Shown here piece after piece: positions 7,249-15,419 of a stretch of DNA of 64,000 bases. A model generated the notes under the pieces. It saw only the letters and a program-made list of their open reading frames with translations. It was not told where the DNA came from and did no database searches. Source of the stretch: Demequina iriomotensis (GTDB lineage Bacteria > Actinomycetota > Actinomycetes > Actinomycetales > Demequinaceae); assembly GCF_000971395.1 (NCBI RefSeq), contig NZ_BBME01000014.1:124001-188000 (forward strand), in the 5' to 3' direction. Every line of letters starts with the position of its first letter. The first letter of the stretch is position 1. The position numbers and the translations under genes were made by a program.

Positions 7249-8954
7249 TGGAGGAGCTGCTGGCCAGGGCAGAGGCCTGGATCGAGGACGACCCGGACGA
7301 TGCGACGCGCGAGGAGCTCGCCGGCGTCCTCGAGGCGGCGGTCGCCGGCGGCGCCGACGCCCTCGCCGATCTCGAGGACCGGTTCCGGGGCTTCCTCGAG
7401 TTCGGCACCGCGGGCCTGCGCGGCCGCATCGGCGCGGGCCCGAACCGCATGAACCGCGCCGTGGTGATCCGCGCCGCCGCGGGGCTCGCGCGCTACATGA
7501 CCGATGCGCTCGGCGAGCTCGGGGTCGAGGGGCCCGGCCGCATCGTCATCGGCTACGACGCACGCCACGGCTCGTCGGCCTTCGCGCTCGACACCGCCGC
7601 CGTGATGACCGCCGCCGGGCACGAGGCGCTGCTCCTCCCCCGGACGCTCCCCACCCCGGTGCTCGCCTTCGCGACGCGCCTGCTGGACGCGGACGCCGGG
7701 GTCATGGTGACCGCGTCGCACAACCCGCCGCAGGACAACGGTTACAAGGTCTACCTGGGTGGACGCATCGTCACCGACGAGGGCCAGGGCGCGCAGATCG
7801 TGCCGCCGTACGATGCGGCGATCGCGTCGCGCATCGCGGCGGTCCCGTCGGTCGAGTCCGTGCCCCGCGCCGACGAGGGCTGGCGCGAGCTCGGCGAGGG
7901 CGTGGTCGACGACTACGTCGCGCAGGTCGCCGCGCTGGGCGGCGACGTCGCACCTGTCGCCTCGCGCCGGGCCGCCACGCGCATCGTCCTCACGCCTCTC
8001 CACGGCGTGGGCGGCGAGACCGTCGAGCGCGTGCTCGCGGCCGCCGGCTTCACGGACGTGCACACGGTCGCGGAGCAGGCCGAGCCGGACCCCGACTTCC
8101 CCACCGTCGACTTCCCCAACCCGGAGGAGAAGGGCGCGATCGACCTGGCGCTCGCCCTCGCGGAGCGCGTGGAGGCCGACGTGGTGATCGCGAACGACCC
8201 CGACGCGGACCGCTGCGCGGTCGCCACCCTGGTCGACGGGCGGTGGACCATGCTGCACGGCGACGTGGTGGGCTCGCTGCTCGGCGAGCGCGTGGCGTCG
8301 CGCACGCCCGCGGGCTCGCACGTGCTCGCGAACTCGATCGTGTCCTCGCAGCAGCTCGACGCCATCGCCGAGGCCCACGGGCTCGGGCACGCGAACACGC
8401 TCACGGGGTTCAAGTGGATCGGCCGGACGCCGCGCATGGCCTTCGGCTACGAGGAGGCCCTGGGCTACTGCGTCGCGCCCGACCTGGTCCGCGACAAGGA
8501 CGGCGTCTCCGCGGCGCTCCTCATGGCGGACTTCGTCTCCGAGCTCAAGGCCGCGGGCCGCACGCTCGCCGATGCGATCGACGACCTCGCCCGCGCGTAC
8601 GGCGTGTACCTGACGTCCCAGGTCTCGGCTCGCTACGCCGACCTCGCGGAGATCCCGGCCACCATGGCGAGGCTCATGGCGTCGCCCCCGGCGACGCTCG
8701 CGGGCTCGCCTGTGGTCGCGACCGACGACATGTCGCAGGGCTTCCGCGGGCTTCCCGGCACCACCGGGCTGCACCTCGCGGCCGCCTCGGGGGCACGCGT
8801 CATCATCCGCCCGTCGGGCACCGAGCCGAAGGTCAAGGCATACCTCGAGGTCGTGGTCCCGGTCGAGGAGGACGACGTGACCGGAGCGAAGGCGGCGGCG
8901 GCGGACACCATGGAGGCGCTGCGCGCCGACGTGGCCGCCGCGCTCGGGATCTGA
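7248..8954 (+). CDS. pmmB: Phosphomannomutase / phosphoglucomutase-family enzyme (phosphopentomutase role likely)
   Basis: 568 residues from the ATG that overlaps the punA stop (TGATG). Alpha-D-phosphohexomutase family: phosphoserine loop VMVTASHNPPQDNGYKVY, Mg loop NDPDADRCA, sugar loop YEEALGYC, and C-terminal phosphate loop RPSGTEPKVKAY. The long form (about 570 residues) coupled to nucleoside phosphorylases often converts ribose-1-P and deoxyribose-1-P to the 5-phosphates, although it is usually annotated phosphomannomutase. Its place between punA and deoC supports a pentose-phosphate role in salvage. The reverse strand of this gene is also largely open, but that is a high-GC artefact. 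Confidence 0.92.
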   Translation: MEELLARAEAWIEDDPDDATREELAGVLEAAVAGGADALADLEDRFRGFLEFGTAGLRGRIGAGPNRMNRAVVIRAAAGLARYMTDALGELGVEGPGRIVIGYDARHGSSAFALDTAAVMTAAGHEALLLPRTLPTPVLAFATRLLDADAGVMVTASHNPPQDNGYKVYLGGRIVTDEGQGAQIVPPYDAAIASRIAAVPSVESVPRADEGWRELGEGVVDDYVAQVAALGGDVAPVASRRAATRIVLTPLHGVGGETVERVLAAAGFTDVHTVAEQAEPDPDFPTVDFPNPEEKGAIDLALALAERVEADVVIANDPDADRCAVATLVDGRWTMLHGDVVGSLLGERVASRTPAGSHVLANSIVSSQQLDAIAEAHGLGHANTLTGFKWIGRTPRMAFGYEEALGYCVAPDLVRDKDGVSAALLMADFVSELKAAGRTLADAIDDLARAYGVYLTSQVSARYADLAEIPATMARLMASPPATLAGSPVVATDDMSQGFRGLPGTTGLHLAAASGARVIIRPSGTEPKVKAYLEVVVPVEEDDVTGAKAAAADTMEALRADVAAALGI

Positions 8955-8989
8955 TCGGCGCGAAGGCACACCTCTCGCCCGACTTGCTT

Positions 8990-9018
8990 GCCATGACAAT
9001 CCTCAGGATTGCCATGGC
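8990..9018. terminator. 29-bp near-palindrome between convergent pmmB and deoC
   Basis: Arms 8990-9003 (GCCATGACAATCCT) and 9005-9018 (AGGATTGCCATGGC) are complementary at 13 of 14 positions around a single central base. It sits between two convergent genes, where a bidirectional terminator is expected, but it is unusually A/T-rich for this genome and has no T tract on either side. It might instead be a protein-binding site. Confidence 0.5.
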
Positions 9019-9108
9019 AGGCAATCTCGACGCGACTCACGCCACCCCGCGCCTCGGCGCGGCGGATCGCGGGGTGGGCCGTCGACGTGCGCGCCCCGGC
9101 GGGCGGGC

Positions 9109-9780
9109 TCAGTACGAGCCCGTGGCCTCGCCCCCGTCGAGCACCGCGGCGGTGCCGGACAGCCCCAGCCGGGTCGCGCCCGCCTCGATCATCGCCACCG
9201 CATCGTCCCAGGTACGGATGCCGCCCGAGGCCTTGACGCCCAGTCGCCCCCCGACCGTGTCCGCCATGAGCTTCACGGCGTGCACCGTCGCGCCGCCCGT
9301 CGCGTGGAAGCCCGTCGACGTCTTCACGAAGTCGGCACCCGCGGCCTCGGAGGCCAGGCACGCCCCGACGATCGCCTCGTCGGTCAGCGCGGCGGACTCG
9401 ATGATCACCTTGAGGATCTTCGGTGCGGGAACCGCGGCGCGCACCGCGGCGATGTCCGCCTCGACCGCCGCGAAGTCCCCCGCGAGGGCGGCCGCGACGT
9501 CGATCACCATGTCGACCTCGTCCGCGCCCTGCTCGATGCTCAGCGCCGCCTCGGCGGCCTTGACCGATGAGTGGTGCTTGCCCGACGGGAAGCCGCACAC
9601 CGTCGCGACGGCGAGACCATCCGGCGTCGCGACCGGCAGCATCGACGGCGACACGCACACGGAGAAGACCCCGAGCGAGGCCCCCTCCGCGATGAGCGCC
9701 TCGACGTCCGCCGGGGAGGACTCGGGCTTGAGAAGGGTGTGGTCGACGTAGCGGGCCAGCTCGGCGCGGGTGAGAGTCAT
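9109..9780 (-). CDS. deoC: Deoxyribose-phosphate aldolase
   Basis: 223 residues. The aldolase core is intact: VDHTLLKPE at the N-terminus, [39 protein letters not shown], the catalytic pair FVKTSTGF and GVKASGGI (Schiff-base Lys in the former), and a C-terminal [11 protein letters not shown]. It cleaves deoxyribose-5-phosphate to glyceraldehyde-3-phosphate and acetaldehyde, the exit step of deoxynucleoside catabolism. A TAGGCT box lies 6 bases before the ATG, suggesting a leaderless mRNA. It is convergent with punA-pmmB, which feed it, and divergent from gdx. Confidence 0.95.
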   Translation of the reverse strand: MTLTRAELARYVDHTLLKPESSPADVEALIAEGASLGVFSVCVSPSMLPVATPDGLAVATVCGFPSGKHHSSVKAAEAALSIEQGADEVDMVIDVAAALAGDFAAVEADIAAVRAAVPAPKILKVIIESAALTDEAIVGACLASEAAGADFVKTSTGFHATGGATVHAVKLMADTVGGRLGVKASGGIRTWDDAVAMIEAGATRLGLSGTAAVLDGGEATGSY

Positions 9781-9862
9781 GGCTCCAGCCTAGGGCGCGC
9801 GCGGGCTTGCCACCCGCGCACGGGTGTGCGACCCTCGAGACCAGCGGCCCGCGATGGGCCTC

Positions 9863-9905
9863 CCGGACGAGCAGCGACGTACCCGGAACGCGACAAGACG
9901 ACGCC
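9863..9905 (+). promoter_or_regulatory. Guanidine-III riboswitch upstream of gdx
   Basis: The segment reads CCGGACGAG, then GCGACGTACCCGG, then GACAAGACGACGC. From memory this follows the Thermobifida fusca guanidine-III aptamer block for block (CCGGACGAG, CGTACCCGG, GACAAGACGGCGC). The first helix is CCGG (9863-9866) with CCGG (9882-9886 region). The pseudoknot pairs GCGACGT with ACGACGC, with one central A-A mismatch that is not in the Thermobifida sequence. It ends 14 bases before the gdx ATG, over the ribosome site AGGAG, so guanidine binding probably opens translation. Placement before a Gdx-type exporter strongly supports the call. Confidence 0.85.
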
Positions 9906-9918
9906 CCAGGAGCACGTC

Positions 9919-10233
9919 ATGCCGTGGATCGTCCTCATCCTGTCCGGGATCCTCGAGGCCGTGTGGGCCACCGCCCTCGGCCGCTCGGGGGGCCTCTCCA
10001 GACCCGTCCCCAGCCTCGTCTTCGCGCTCGCGCTCGTCGCGAGCATGGGAGGCCTCGCGTACGCGATGCGCACCCTCCCCACCGGGACCGCCTACGCCGT
10101 CTGGGTGGGCATCGGCGCCTCCCTCACGGTCGGCTACGCCATGGTGACGGGAGCCGAGGCCGCGAGCGTCCTCCGCATCGCGCTCATCCTCGGCATCGTC
10201 GGGTGCGTCGTGGGCCTCAAGCTCGCCCGCTGA
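9919..10233 (+). CDS. gdx: SMR-family guanidinium exporter Gdx (SugE)
   Basis: 104 residues, four membrane segments, a small multidrug resistance fold. MPWIVLILSGILEAVWATALGRSGGLSRP carries the conserved Glu of helix 1 (E13) in the Gdx/SugE context (EAVWATALG rather than the EmrE type), followed by GTAYAVWVGIGA in helix 3. Gdx proteins export guanidinium in exchange for protons as antiparallel dimers. The guanidine-III riboswitch immediately upstream gives direct support for this substrate. The gene stands alone, between divergent deoC and convergent add, and ends at a strong bidirectional hairpin. Confidence 0.93.
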   Translation: MPWIVLILSGILEAVWATALGRSGGLSRPVPSLVFALALVASMGGLAYAMRTLPTGTAYAVWVGIGASLTVGYAMVTGAEAASVLRIALILGIVGCVVGLKLAR

Positions 10234-10242
10234 CGCGTGCCC

Positions 10243-10291
10243 GGAGGTGCTGGGCGCCCATCGCTGTCGCGTTCGGGCGCTCAGCACCTCC
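10243..10291. terminator. Bidirectional terminator hairpin between gdx and add
   Basis: GGAGGTGCTG (10243-10252) plus GCGCCC (10254-10259) pair with GGGCGC (10275-10280) plus CAGCACCTCC (10282-10291): a 16-bp stem with one G-T position and a 15-base loop, between two convergent genes. Confidence 0.75.
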
Positions 10292-10315
10292 CCCGGCTCC
10301 GCGGCCGGCGGCGCG

Positions 10316-11386
10316 CTACAGCTCGAGGCCGTAGCCCTCGATGACCAGCTCGGCGAGGTCCGCCTTCTCGTCGTACGGCAGGAACGCGCCCCACGCGGCC
10401 GCCAGCGTCGCCTCGAAGAGGTCCTCCTTGTCCCACCCGACCGCGGCCAGCGCGGCGAACTCGGAGGACATCGACACGCCCGAGACCAGGCGGTTGTCGG
10501 TGTTGACCGTGACCGCGAAGCCGAGGTTGCGCAGCTCGTGCATCGGATGGTCCGCGATGGACGATGCGGCGGCCGTCTGGACGTTCGAGGTCGGGCAGCA
10601 CTCGAGCGGGATCTGCAGGTCGAGCGCGTGCTGCGCGATCACGCCGAGCACCAGCTCCTCGCCGCCGAAGCCCTCGATGTCCTCGTGGATGCGGACGCCG
10701 TGGCCGATGCGGCGCGCCGAGCCCAGGCCGAGCGCCTCGCCCACGGAGGCGGCGCCGTCGGCCTCGCCCGCGTGGATGGTGACGGGCATGTGGTGCTCGC
10801 GCAGCAGCTGGAACGCCTCGCGGTGGTTCGACGCGGGGAAGCCCGCCTCCGGGCCGGCGATGTCGAAGCCGACGCAGCACCGGCCGCGGTTCGCGAGCGC
10901 GAGCTCCGCGATCTCGACCGAGCGGTCGAGGTGGCGCATCGCGTCGAGGATGGCGGCGGCGCGGATCGCGTAGCCGGCCTCGAGCGCCTCGGAGACGCCC
11001 TCCTCGATGCCCGCCTGCACCGCCTCGACGACCTCCTGGAGGGAGAGCCCTCCGGAGACGTGCTGCTCGGGCGCGTAGCGGAGCTCGGCGTAGATGACGC
11101 CGTCGGCGGCGAGGTCGAGCACGGCCTCGCGTGCGACGCGCGTGAGGTTTGCGGCGGTCTGCATCACCACGGTGGTGTGCGCGAACGCCTCGAGGTAGCG
11201 CACCAGGTCGCCCGAGTCTGCGTTCTCCGCGAAGATGCGCGCGAGCGCGTCGGGGTCGGTCGAGGGAAGCTCGTGGCCGATCCCCGCGGCGAGCTCGATG
11301 AGCGTCGCGGGGCGCAGGCCGCCGTCGAGGTGATCGTGCAGCACGACCTTGGGCAGGGCGAGGATCTCGTCAGAGGTGAGGGTCAT
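10316..11386 (-). CDS. add: Adenosine deaminase
   Basis: 356 residues. Zinc and catalytic motifs of adenosine deaminase: VLHDHLDGGLRP (two metal His), YAELRYAPEQH, VGFDIAGPE, TIHAGEADG (metal His and Glu), RIGHGVR (His) and a C-terminal VTVNTDNRLVSG (metal Asp). It deaminates adenosine and deoxyadenosine to the inosine forms used by PunA. A TAGCCT box 6 bases before the ATG suggests a leaderless transcript of its own. It follows deoA, cdd and the unknown gene at 11442 on the same strand, as in the mycobacterial cdd-deoA-add order. Confidence 0.95.
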   Translation of the reverse strand: MTLTSDEILALPKVVLHDHLDGGLRPATLIELAAGIGHELPSTDPDALARIFAENADSGDLVRYLEAFAHTTVVMQTAANLTRVAREAVLDLAADGVIYAELRYAPEQHVSGGLSLQEVVEAVQAGIEEGVSEALEAGYAIRAAAILDAMRHLDRSVEIAELALANRGRCCVGFDIAGPEAGFPASNHREAFQLLREHHMPVTIHAGEADGAASVGEALGLGSARRIGHGVRIHEDIEGFGGEELVLGVIAQHALDLQIPLECCPTSNVQTAAASSIADHPMHELRNLGFAVTVNTDNRLVSGVSMSSEFAALAAVGWDKEDLFEATLAAAWGAFLPYDEKADLAELVIEGYGLEL

Positions 11387-11441
11387 GAGGCCAGGCTAGT
11401 CGCGGCGCGCGGCCGCCGCGCCATCGAGGAGCGCGGGGGCG

Positions 11442-12416
11442 CTACCCGCGCCTCGGGACGGGCAGGACCACCCACGAGGCGCGCGACCAGTTCCCGAGCG
11501 CGGGCTGCCGCCCCGCGCCCGGCCGCAGCTCCGCGTCCGCGATCGGCAGGATCCGCGCGGTGCCGGGCTCGTAGACCAGGAAGCCCTCGCCCGTGTCGCC
11601 GACGATGAGCACCACGTGGCGAGGGATCACCGAGTCGAGCCCGAGGCTCGAGTCTCCGGACGCGTACAAGGGCACCGGGATGCCGTCATGCACCGCGCGA
11701 CGCACGTGGGCGAGCAACGGGGCGAGCGCCTCCGGCGTCGAGTCGTCTACGAGCGCGCCGCGGAACCGCAGCCCGGCGAAGCGCGTGTGCTCGTCGACCT
11801 TCCACGGCGGAGTCCCGAGCGATCGCGGCCACGCGACCGGGCCCAGCGCCGACGTGGTGGTGTGGAGGTGCAGCACGCGCTGGAGCGCATGCCAGCGCTC
11901 GTCGAGGCCGCGCGTGGGGAGATCCTCCGCCATCACCGCGAGCACCTCCGCGGGGATGTAGTCGGCGAGGGTGCGGCCGGTGACCACCCACAGCGCGACC
12001 AGGGGATCACCCTGCATGAGCATCGCCGACATGACGGCGGCGCCGCACGTGGTCTGATCGACCTGCCGCGCCTCGACATGCACCCACCGCACGTGGCTCT
12101 GCGGGCGCATCACCGGGTCGGCGATCGCCTCGCGCGCCTCCGCGTCGAGGCCGTCCCACGCGGCCGCGAACGCCGCGACGGCGGACAGCGGCGCACCCGA
12201 GGCCACGGCGCGGAACAGGACGGGAGCATCGTCCCCCATCTGGTCGCGCGCCACCGCGAGCGCCTTGGCGTCCGCCGCGGACGCCACCGCCACCGCGCGC
12301 TGGAAGGCGCGTGTGAACAGCCTCTCGGTCGCGGCCGGCTCCTCCGCGGGACGGCGCTCCGACACCCCCACGAGGCCCGCGACGCGGGCGACGGCGGAGG
12401 TGAGCGTCCAGGACAT
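11442..12416 (-). CDS. Unknown protein with C39-like cysteine-peptidase motifs, inside the salvage operon
   Basis: 324 residues, no signal peptide or clear membrane segment. Residues ~1-100 are Ala-rich and helical. The middle contains EARQVDQTTCGAAVMSAML, a Gln-x5-Cys-Gly pattern like the oxyanion Gln and nucleophile Cys of C39/papain-like peptidases. A later RHVVLIVGDTGEGFLVYEP could supply the His and the acidic residue. The ATG directly abuts the deoA stop (TAGATG), so it is translated with thymidine phosphorylase. No such protein belongs to the known deo pathway. A related role (processing, amidase or transglutaminase-like) is possible, but function is unknown. Confidence 0.55.
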   Translation of the reverse strand: MSWTLTSAVARVAGLVGVSERRPAEEPAATERLFTRAFQRAVAVASAADAKALAVARDQMGDDAPVLFRAVASGAPLSAVAAFAAAWDGLDAEAREAIADPVMRPQSHVRWVHVEARQVDQTTCGAAVMSAMLMQGDPLVALWVVTGRTLADYIPAEVLAVMAEDLPTRGLDERWHALQRVLHLHTTTSALGPVAWPRSLGTPPWKVDEHTRFAGLRFRGALVDDSTPEALAPLLAHVRRAVHDGIPVPLYASGDSSLGLDSVIPRHVVLIVGDTGEGFLVYEPGTARILPIADAELRPGAGRQPALGNWSRASWVVLPVPRRG

Positions 12417-13730
12417 CTAGACCGTCCGCGCACCCACGGAGTCGAGGAGGATCTCGCGCGTCACGGAGCCGCCCGGCGTGATGTCGAGCGTGCCGGCGCC
12501 TTCGCATGCCTCGGTCAGGGCGGCGAGCCCGCGCGGCATGCGGTCCTCGGTCTCGGTGTGGAGGGTCATGATCACGTCGCCCGCCCTGACCTCGTCCCCG
12601 ACCACCTTGTGCAGGAAGACGCCGGAGGAGACCTCGACCTTGTCCCCGAGCCGCGCGCGTCCGGCGCCCAGGCGCCATGCCGCGACGCCCACGCCCATCG
12701 CATCCATCCGGGTGATGACACCGTCGCGGTCCGCCCGGACCTCCTCGACATGCGGCGCCGCGGGCATCGACGCGTCGACGTCCCCGCCCTGCGCGGCGAT
12801 CATGCGCCGCCAGGCGTCCATCGCGCGGCCGTCCCTGAGCGCCTCGGCGGGGTCGACGTCGGTGACCCCGGCGCCCGCGAGCATCTCCCGCGCGAGCGCG
12901 AGCGTGAGCTCGACCACGTCGGCCGGCCCGCCCCCCGCGAGCACCTCGAGCGACTCCGTCACCTCGAGGCCGTTGCCGATGCCGCGGCCCAGTGGCGTCG
13001 ACATGTCGGTGAGGAGCGCGGACGTCACCACGCCCGCGTCGGTGCCCAGGTCCACCATGGTCCGCGCGAGCTCGCGCGCCTGGTCGATGTCCTTCATGAA
13101 CGCGCCCGTGCCGACCTTGACGTCGAGCACCAGCACGCCGGTGCCCTCGGCGATCTTCTTGGACATGATGGACGATGCGATGAGCGGGATCGCCTCCACC
13201 GTCCCCGTCACGTCGCGCAGCGCGTAGAGCTTCTTGTCGGCCGGCGCGAGGCCCGTTCCGGCCGCGCAGATCACGGCGCCCACGTCCTCGAGCTGGCGCA
13301 GCATCTCCGCGTTGGAGACGTCCGCGCGCCAGCCGGGGATCGACTCGAGCTTGTCGAGCGTGCCGCCCGTGTGGCCCAGGCCGCGTCCCGACAGCTGCGG
13401 TACCGCGACGCCGCAGGCCGCGACCAGCGGCGCGAGCGGCAGCGTGATCTTGTCCCCCACGCCGCCGGTCGAGTGCTTGTCGGCTGTGGGGCGCGACAGG
13501 CTCGAGAAGTCGAGGCGCTCGCCGGTCGCGATCATCGCGGCCGTCCAGCGGGCGATCTCCGCGCGCGACATGCCGCGCTGGAGGATCGCCATCGCGAGCG
13601 AGCTCATCTGCTCGTCGGCGACGACGCCGCGCGTGTACGCGTCGACCACCCAGTCGATCTGGTCATCGGTCAGGGTGCCGCCGTCGCGCTTGGTGCGGAT
13701 GACGTCGACGGCGTCGTGGCGCTCGGCCAT
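12417..13730 (-). CDS. deoA: Thymidine phosphorylase
   Basis: 437 residues. Pyrimidine nucleoside phosphorylase motifs: IRTKRDGGTLTDDQIDW near the start, the phosphate loop DKHSTGGVGDK, QLSGRGLGHTGGTLDKLESIPG, KKLYALRDVTGTVE, IASSIMSKKIAEG and KVGTGAFM. The first residue is the ATG at 13730, whose upstream overlap with the cdd stop (TGATG) sets the start; the open frame continues artificially further up. It splits thymidine and deoxyuridine to base and deoxyribose-1-phosphate, the latter feeding PmmB and DeoC. Part of the cdd-deoA-unknown-add run. Confidence 0.95.
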   Translation of the reverse strand: MAERHDAVDVIRTKRDGGTLTDDQIDWVVDAYTRGVVADEQMSSLAMAILQRGMSRAEIARWTAAMIATGERLDFSSLSRPTADKHSTGGVGDKITLPLAPLVAACGVAVPQLSGRGLGHTGGTLDKLESIPGWRADVSNAEMLRQLEDVGAVICAAGTGLAPADKKLYALRDVTGTVEAIPLIASSIMSKKIAEGTGVLVLDVKVGTGAFMKDIDQARELARTMVDLGTDAGVVTSALLTDMSTPLGRGIGNGLEVTESLEVLAGGGPADVVELTLALAREMLAGAGVTDVDPAEALRDGRAMDAWRRMIAAQGGDVDASMPAAPHVEEVRADRDGVITRMDAMGVGVAAWRLGAGRARLGDKVEVSSGVFLHKVVGDEVRAGDVIMTLHTETEDRMPRGLAALTEACEGAGTLDITPGGSVTREILLDSVGARTV

Positions 13731-14125
13731 CAGCCCTCCTCGAGGTGCTGGGGCCCGAAGGCCCACGGGAGTAGATCGTCCAGGGTGAGGGTGCTGTCGG
13801 GTCCGTCGATGAGAAGGCCCGGTCCCCCGAACTCGTACAGGAGCTGGCGGCAGCGGCCGCATGGCTGCAGCGGCGCACCCGCCGCGTCGACGCACGCGAA
13901 GGCCACGAGGCGCGACCCGAGCGCGTCGGTATGGAGCTTGGATACGAGCGCGCACTCGGCGCACAGCGTCAGCCCGTAGCTCGCGTTCTCGACGTTCGCG
14001 CCGGTCACCACCTCGCCGGTGTCGGTCAGCGCGGCGGCGCCCACCCTGTACTTCGAGTACGGCACGTACGCGCGCTCGCTCGCCTGCCGCGCGCGAGCGC
14101 GGAGCATGTCCCAGTCGACGTCCAT
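13730..14125 (-). CDS. cdd: Cytidine deaminase
   Basis: 131 residues, the tetrameric short form. YVPYSKYRVGAA, NVENASYGLTLCAE (zinc Cys and catalytic Glu) and PCGRCRQ (two zinc Cys) are all present. It converts cytidine and deoxycytidine to the uridine forms, which DeoA can then cleave. It starts 4 bases after the stop of the upstream permease gene, so salvage enzymes and the nucleoside importer appear to be one long transcript. Confidence 0.95.
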   Translation of the reverse strand: MDVDWDMLRARARQASERAYVPYSKYRVGAAALTDTGEVVTGANVENASYGLTLCAECALVSKLHTDALGSRLVAFACVDAAGAPLQPCGRCRQLLYEFGGPGLLIDGPDSTLTLDDLLPWAFGPQHLEEG

Positions 14126-14129
14126 GGTC

Positions 14130-15419
14130 CTACTTCTTGTACGGGATGCCCTCGGAGGCCGGCGGGCGGGCGTGCCCGACGAGGCCGGCGACGGCGAAGA
14201 TGGTCGCGATGTACGGGAACATCGCCAGGAACTGCGACGGGATGGGCGAGCCGATGGTGCCCAGCTGGGCGCGCAGCGCGTCGGCGAAGCCGAAGAGCAG
14301 GGCCGCGGCCAGCGCACCGCGGGGGCTCCACCGGCCGAGGATCATCGCGGCGAGCGCGATGTAGCCCTTGCCCGACGTCATCTCCTTGCCGAAGGCGAGC
14401 CCCGACGCGACGGTGAAGAAGGCGCCGCCGAGCCCGGCGATCGCGCCGCCCAGCACGGTGTTGCGCACGCGCGTGCGGTTGACCTTGATGCCCACGGTGT
14501 CGGCCGCCTTCGGGTGCTCGCCCACGGCGCGCACGCGCAGGCCCCAGCGCGACTTGAACAGCATGATCTGCATCGCGGCGACCACGACGTAGAGGATGTA
14601 GACCAGGAGGTTCTGGTTGAACAGCACGGGTCCGATGATCGGGATCGAGGACAGCAGCGGGATCGGCAGCCGCGCCATGCCGAGCGCCTGGTTGAGGTCC
14701 CCGTTCTCGGTCATGACCGTCGAGAAGAAGAAGCTGGTGAGGCCGACCACCAGCATGTTGAGGACCACGCCCACGACGATCTGGTTGACCCAGTACTTGG
14801 TCGCGAAGATCGCGAGGAGCAGTCCGACGAGCGCGCCCGCGACGGGCGCCGCGATGAGGCCCACGTAGGCGTTGCCCGCCATCGACCCCACGAGCGCCGC
14901 GAGGAACGCGCCCGCCAGCAGCTGGCCCTCGATCGCGATGTTGATGATTCCCGAGCGCTCGCACAGCGTGCCGGCCAGCGCGCCGAACACGAGCGGCACC
15001 GCGAGGAACAGCGAGCTCGTGAGCAGGCCCGTGAGCTGGATGCTGGTCGCGTCGCGGCCGGCGCCCGCCCACGTGAGCAGCGCGCCCATGATCGCCATGC
15101 CGTAGACCACGGGCAGCCACACGCCGACCTTGCGGTGCTGGTTGGCGCGGTACGCGGCCCAGCCCGCGAGGGCGAGCGCGAGGACCGAGAGCACGATCGC
15201 GGCGAGGCGCGACGGCGCCGTGTAGGTGGGCAGGTGGACGAAGTCGGTATTGCGCGCGACCACGAAGGTGGTCGACGAGCCGGTCGGCGTGCCGAGGCCG
15301 AAGATGACGAGCGAGATCAGCGCGATGACGCCGAGCGCGATCGAGGCTCCCCACCGCTTCGCGGGGATGGGCGCGCTCGGGGCCGGGGCCGCGGGCGCAT
15401 CGGCGACGGTCGCGGTCAT
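14130..15419 (-). CDS. nupQ: Nucleoside ABC transporter, second permease (NupQ/BmpA-system type)
   Basis: 429 residues, about ten hydrophobic segments, branched-chain/ribose permease family. An Ala/Pro-rich N-terminal tail precedes the first segment. Characteristic blocks: ERSGIINIAIEGQLLAGAF and the EAA-like loop VRAVGEHPKAADTVGIKVNRTR that contacts the ATPase. It overlaps the upstream permease by 4 bp and ends just before cdd. With the other three components it should import purine and pyrimidine nucleosides; the symbols follow the Bacillus nup system by homology only. Confidence 0.88.
   Translation of the reverse strand: MTATVADAPAAPAPSAPIPAKRWGASIALGVIALISLVIFGLGTPTGSSTTFVVARNTDFVHLPTYTAPSRLAAIVLSVLALALAGWAAYRANQHRKVGVWLPVVYGMAIMGALLTWAGAGRDATSIQLTGLLTSSLFLAVPLVFGALAGTLCERSGIINIAIEGQLLAGAFLAALVGSMAGNAYVGLIAAPVAGALVGLLLAIFATKYWVNQIVVGVVLNMLVVGLTSFFFSTVMTENGDLNQALGMARLPIPLLSSIPIIGPVLFNQNLLVYILYVVVAAMQIMLFKSRWGLRVRAVGEHPKAADTVGIKVNRTRVRNTVLGGAIAGLGGAFFTVASGLAFGKEMTSGKGYIALAAMILGRWSPRGALAAALLFGFADALRAQLGTIGSPIPSQFLAMFPYIATIFAVAGLVGHARPPASEGIPYKK

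Noticed and set aside
9781-9862. A separate small gene between deoC and gdx
   Set aside because: The region is better explained by the deoC leaderless promoter and the guanidine-III riboswitch.
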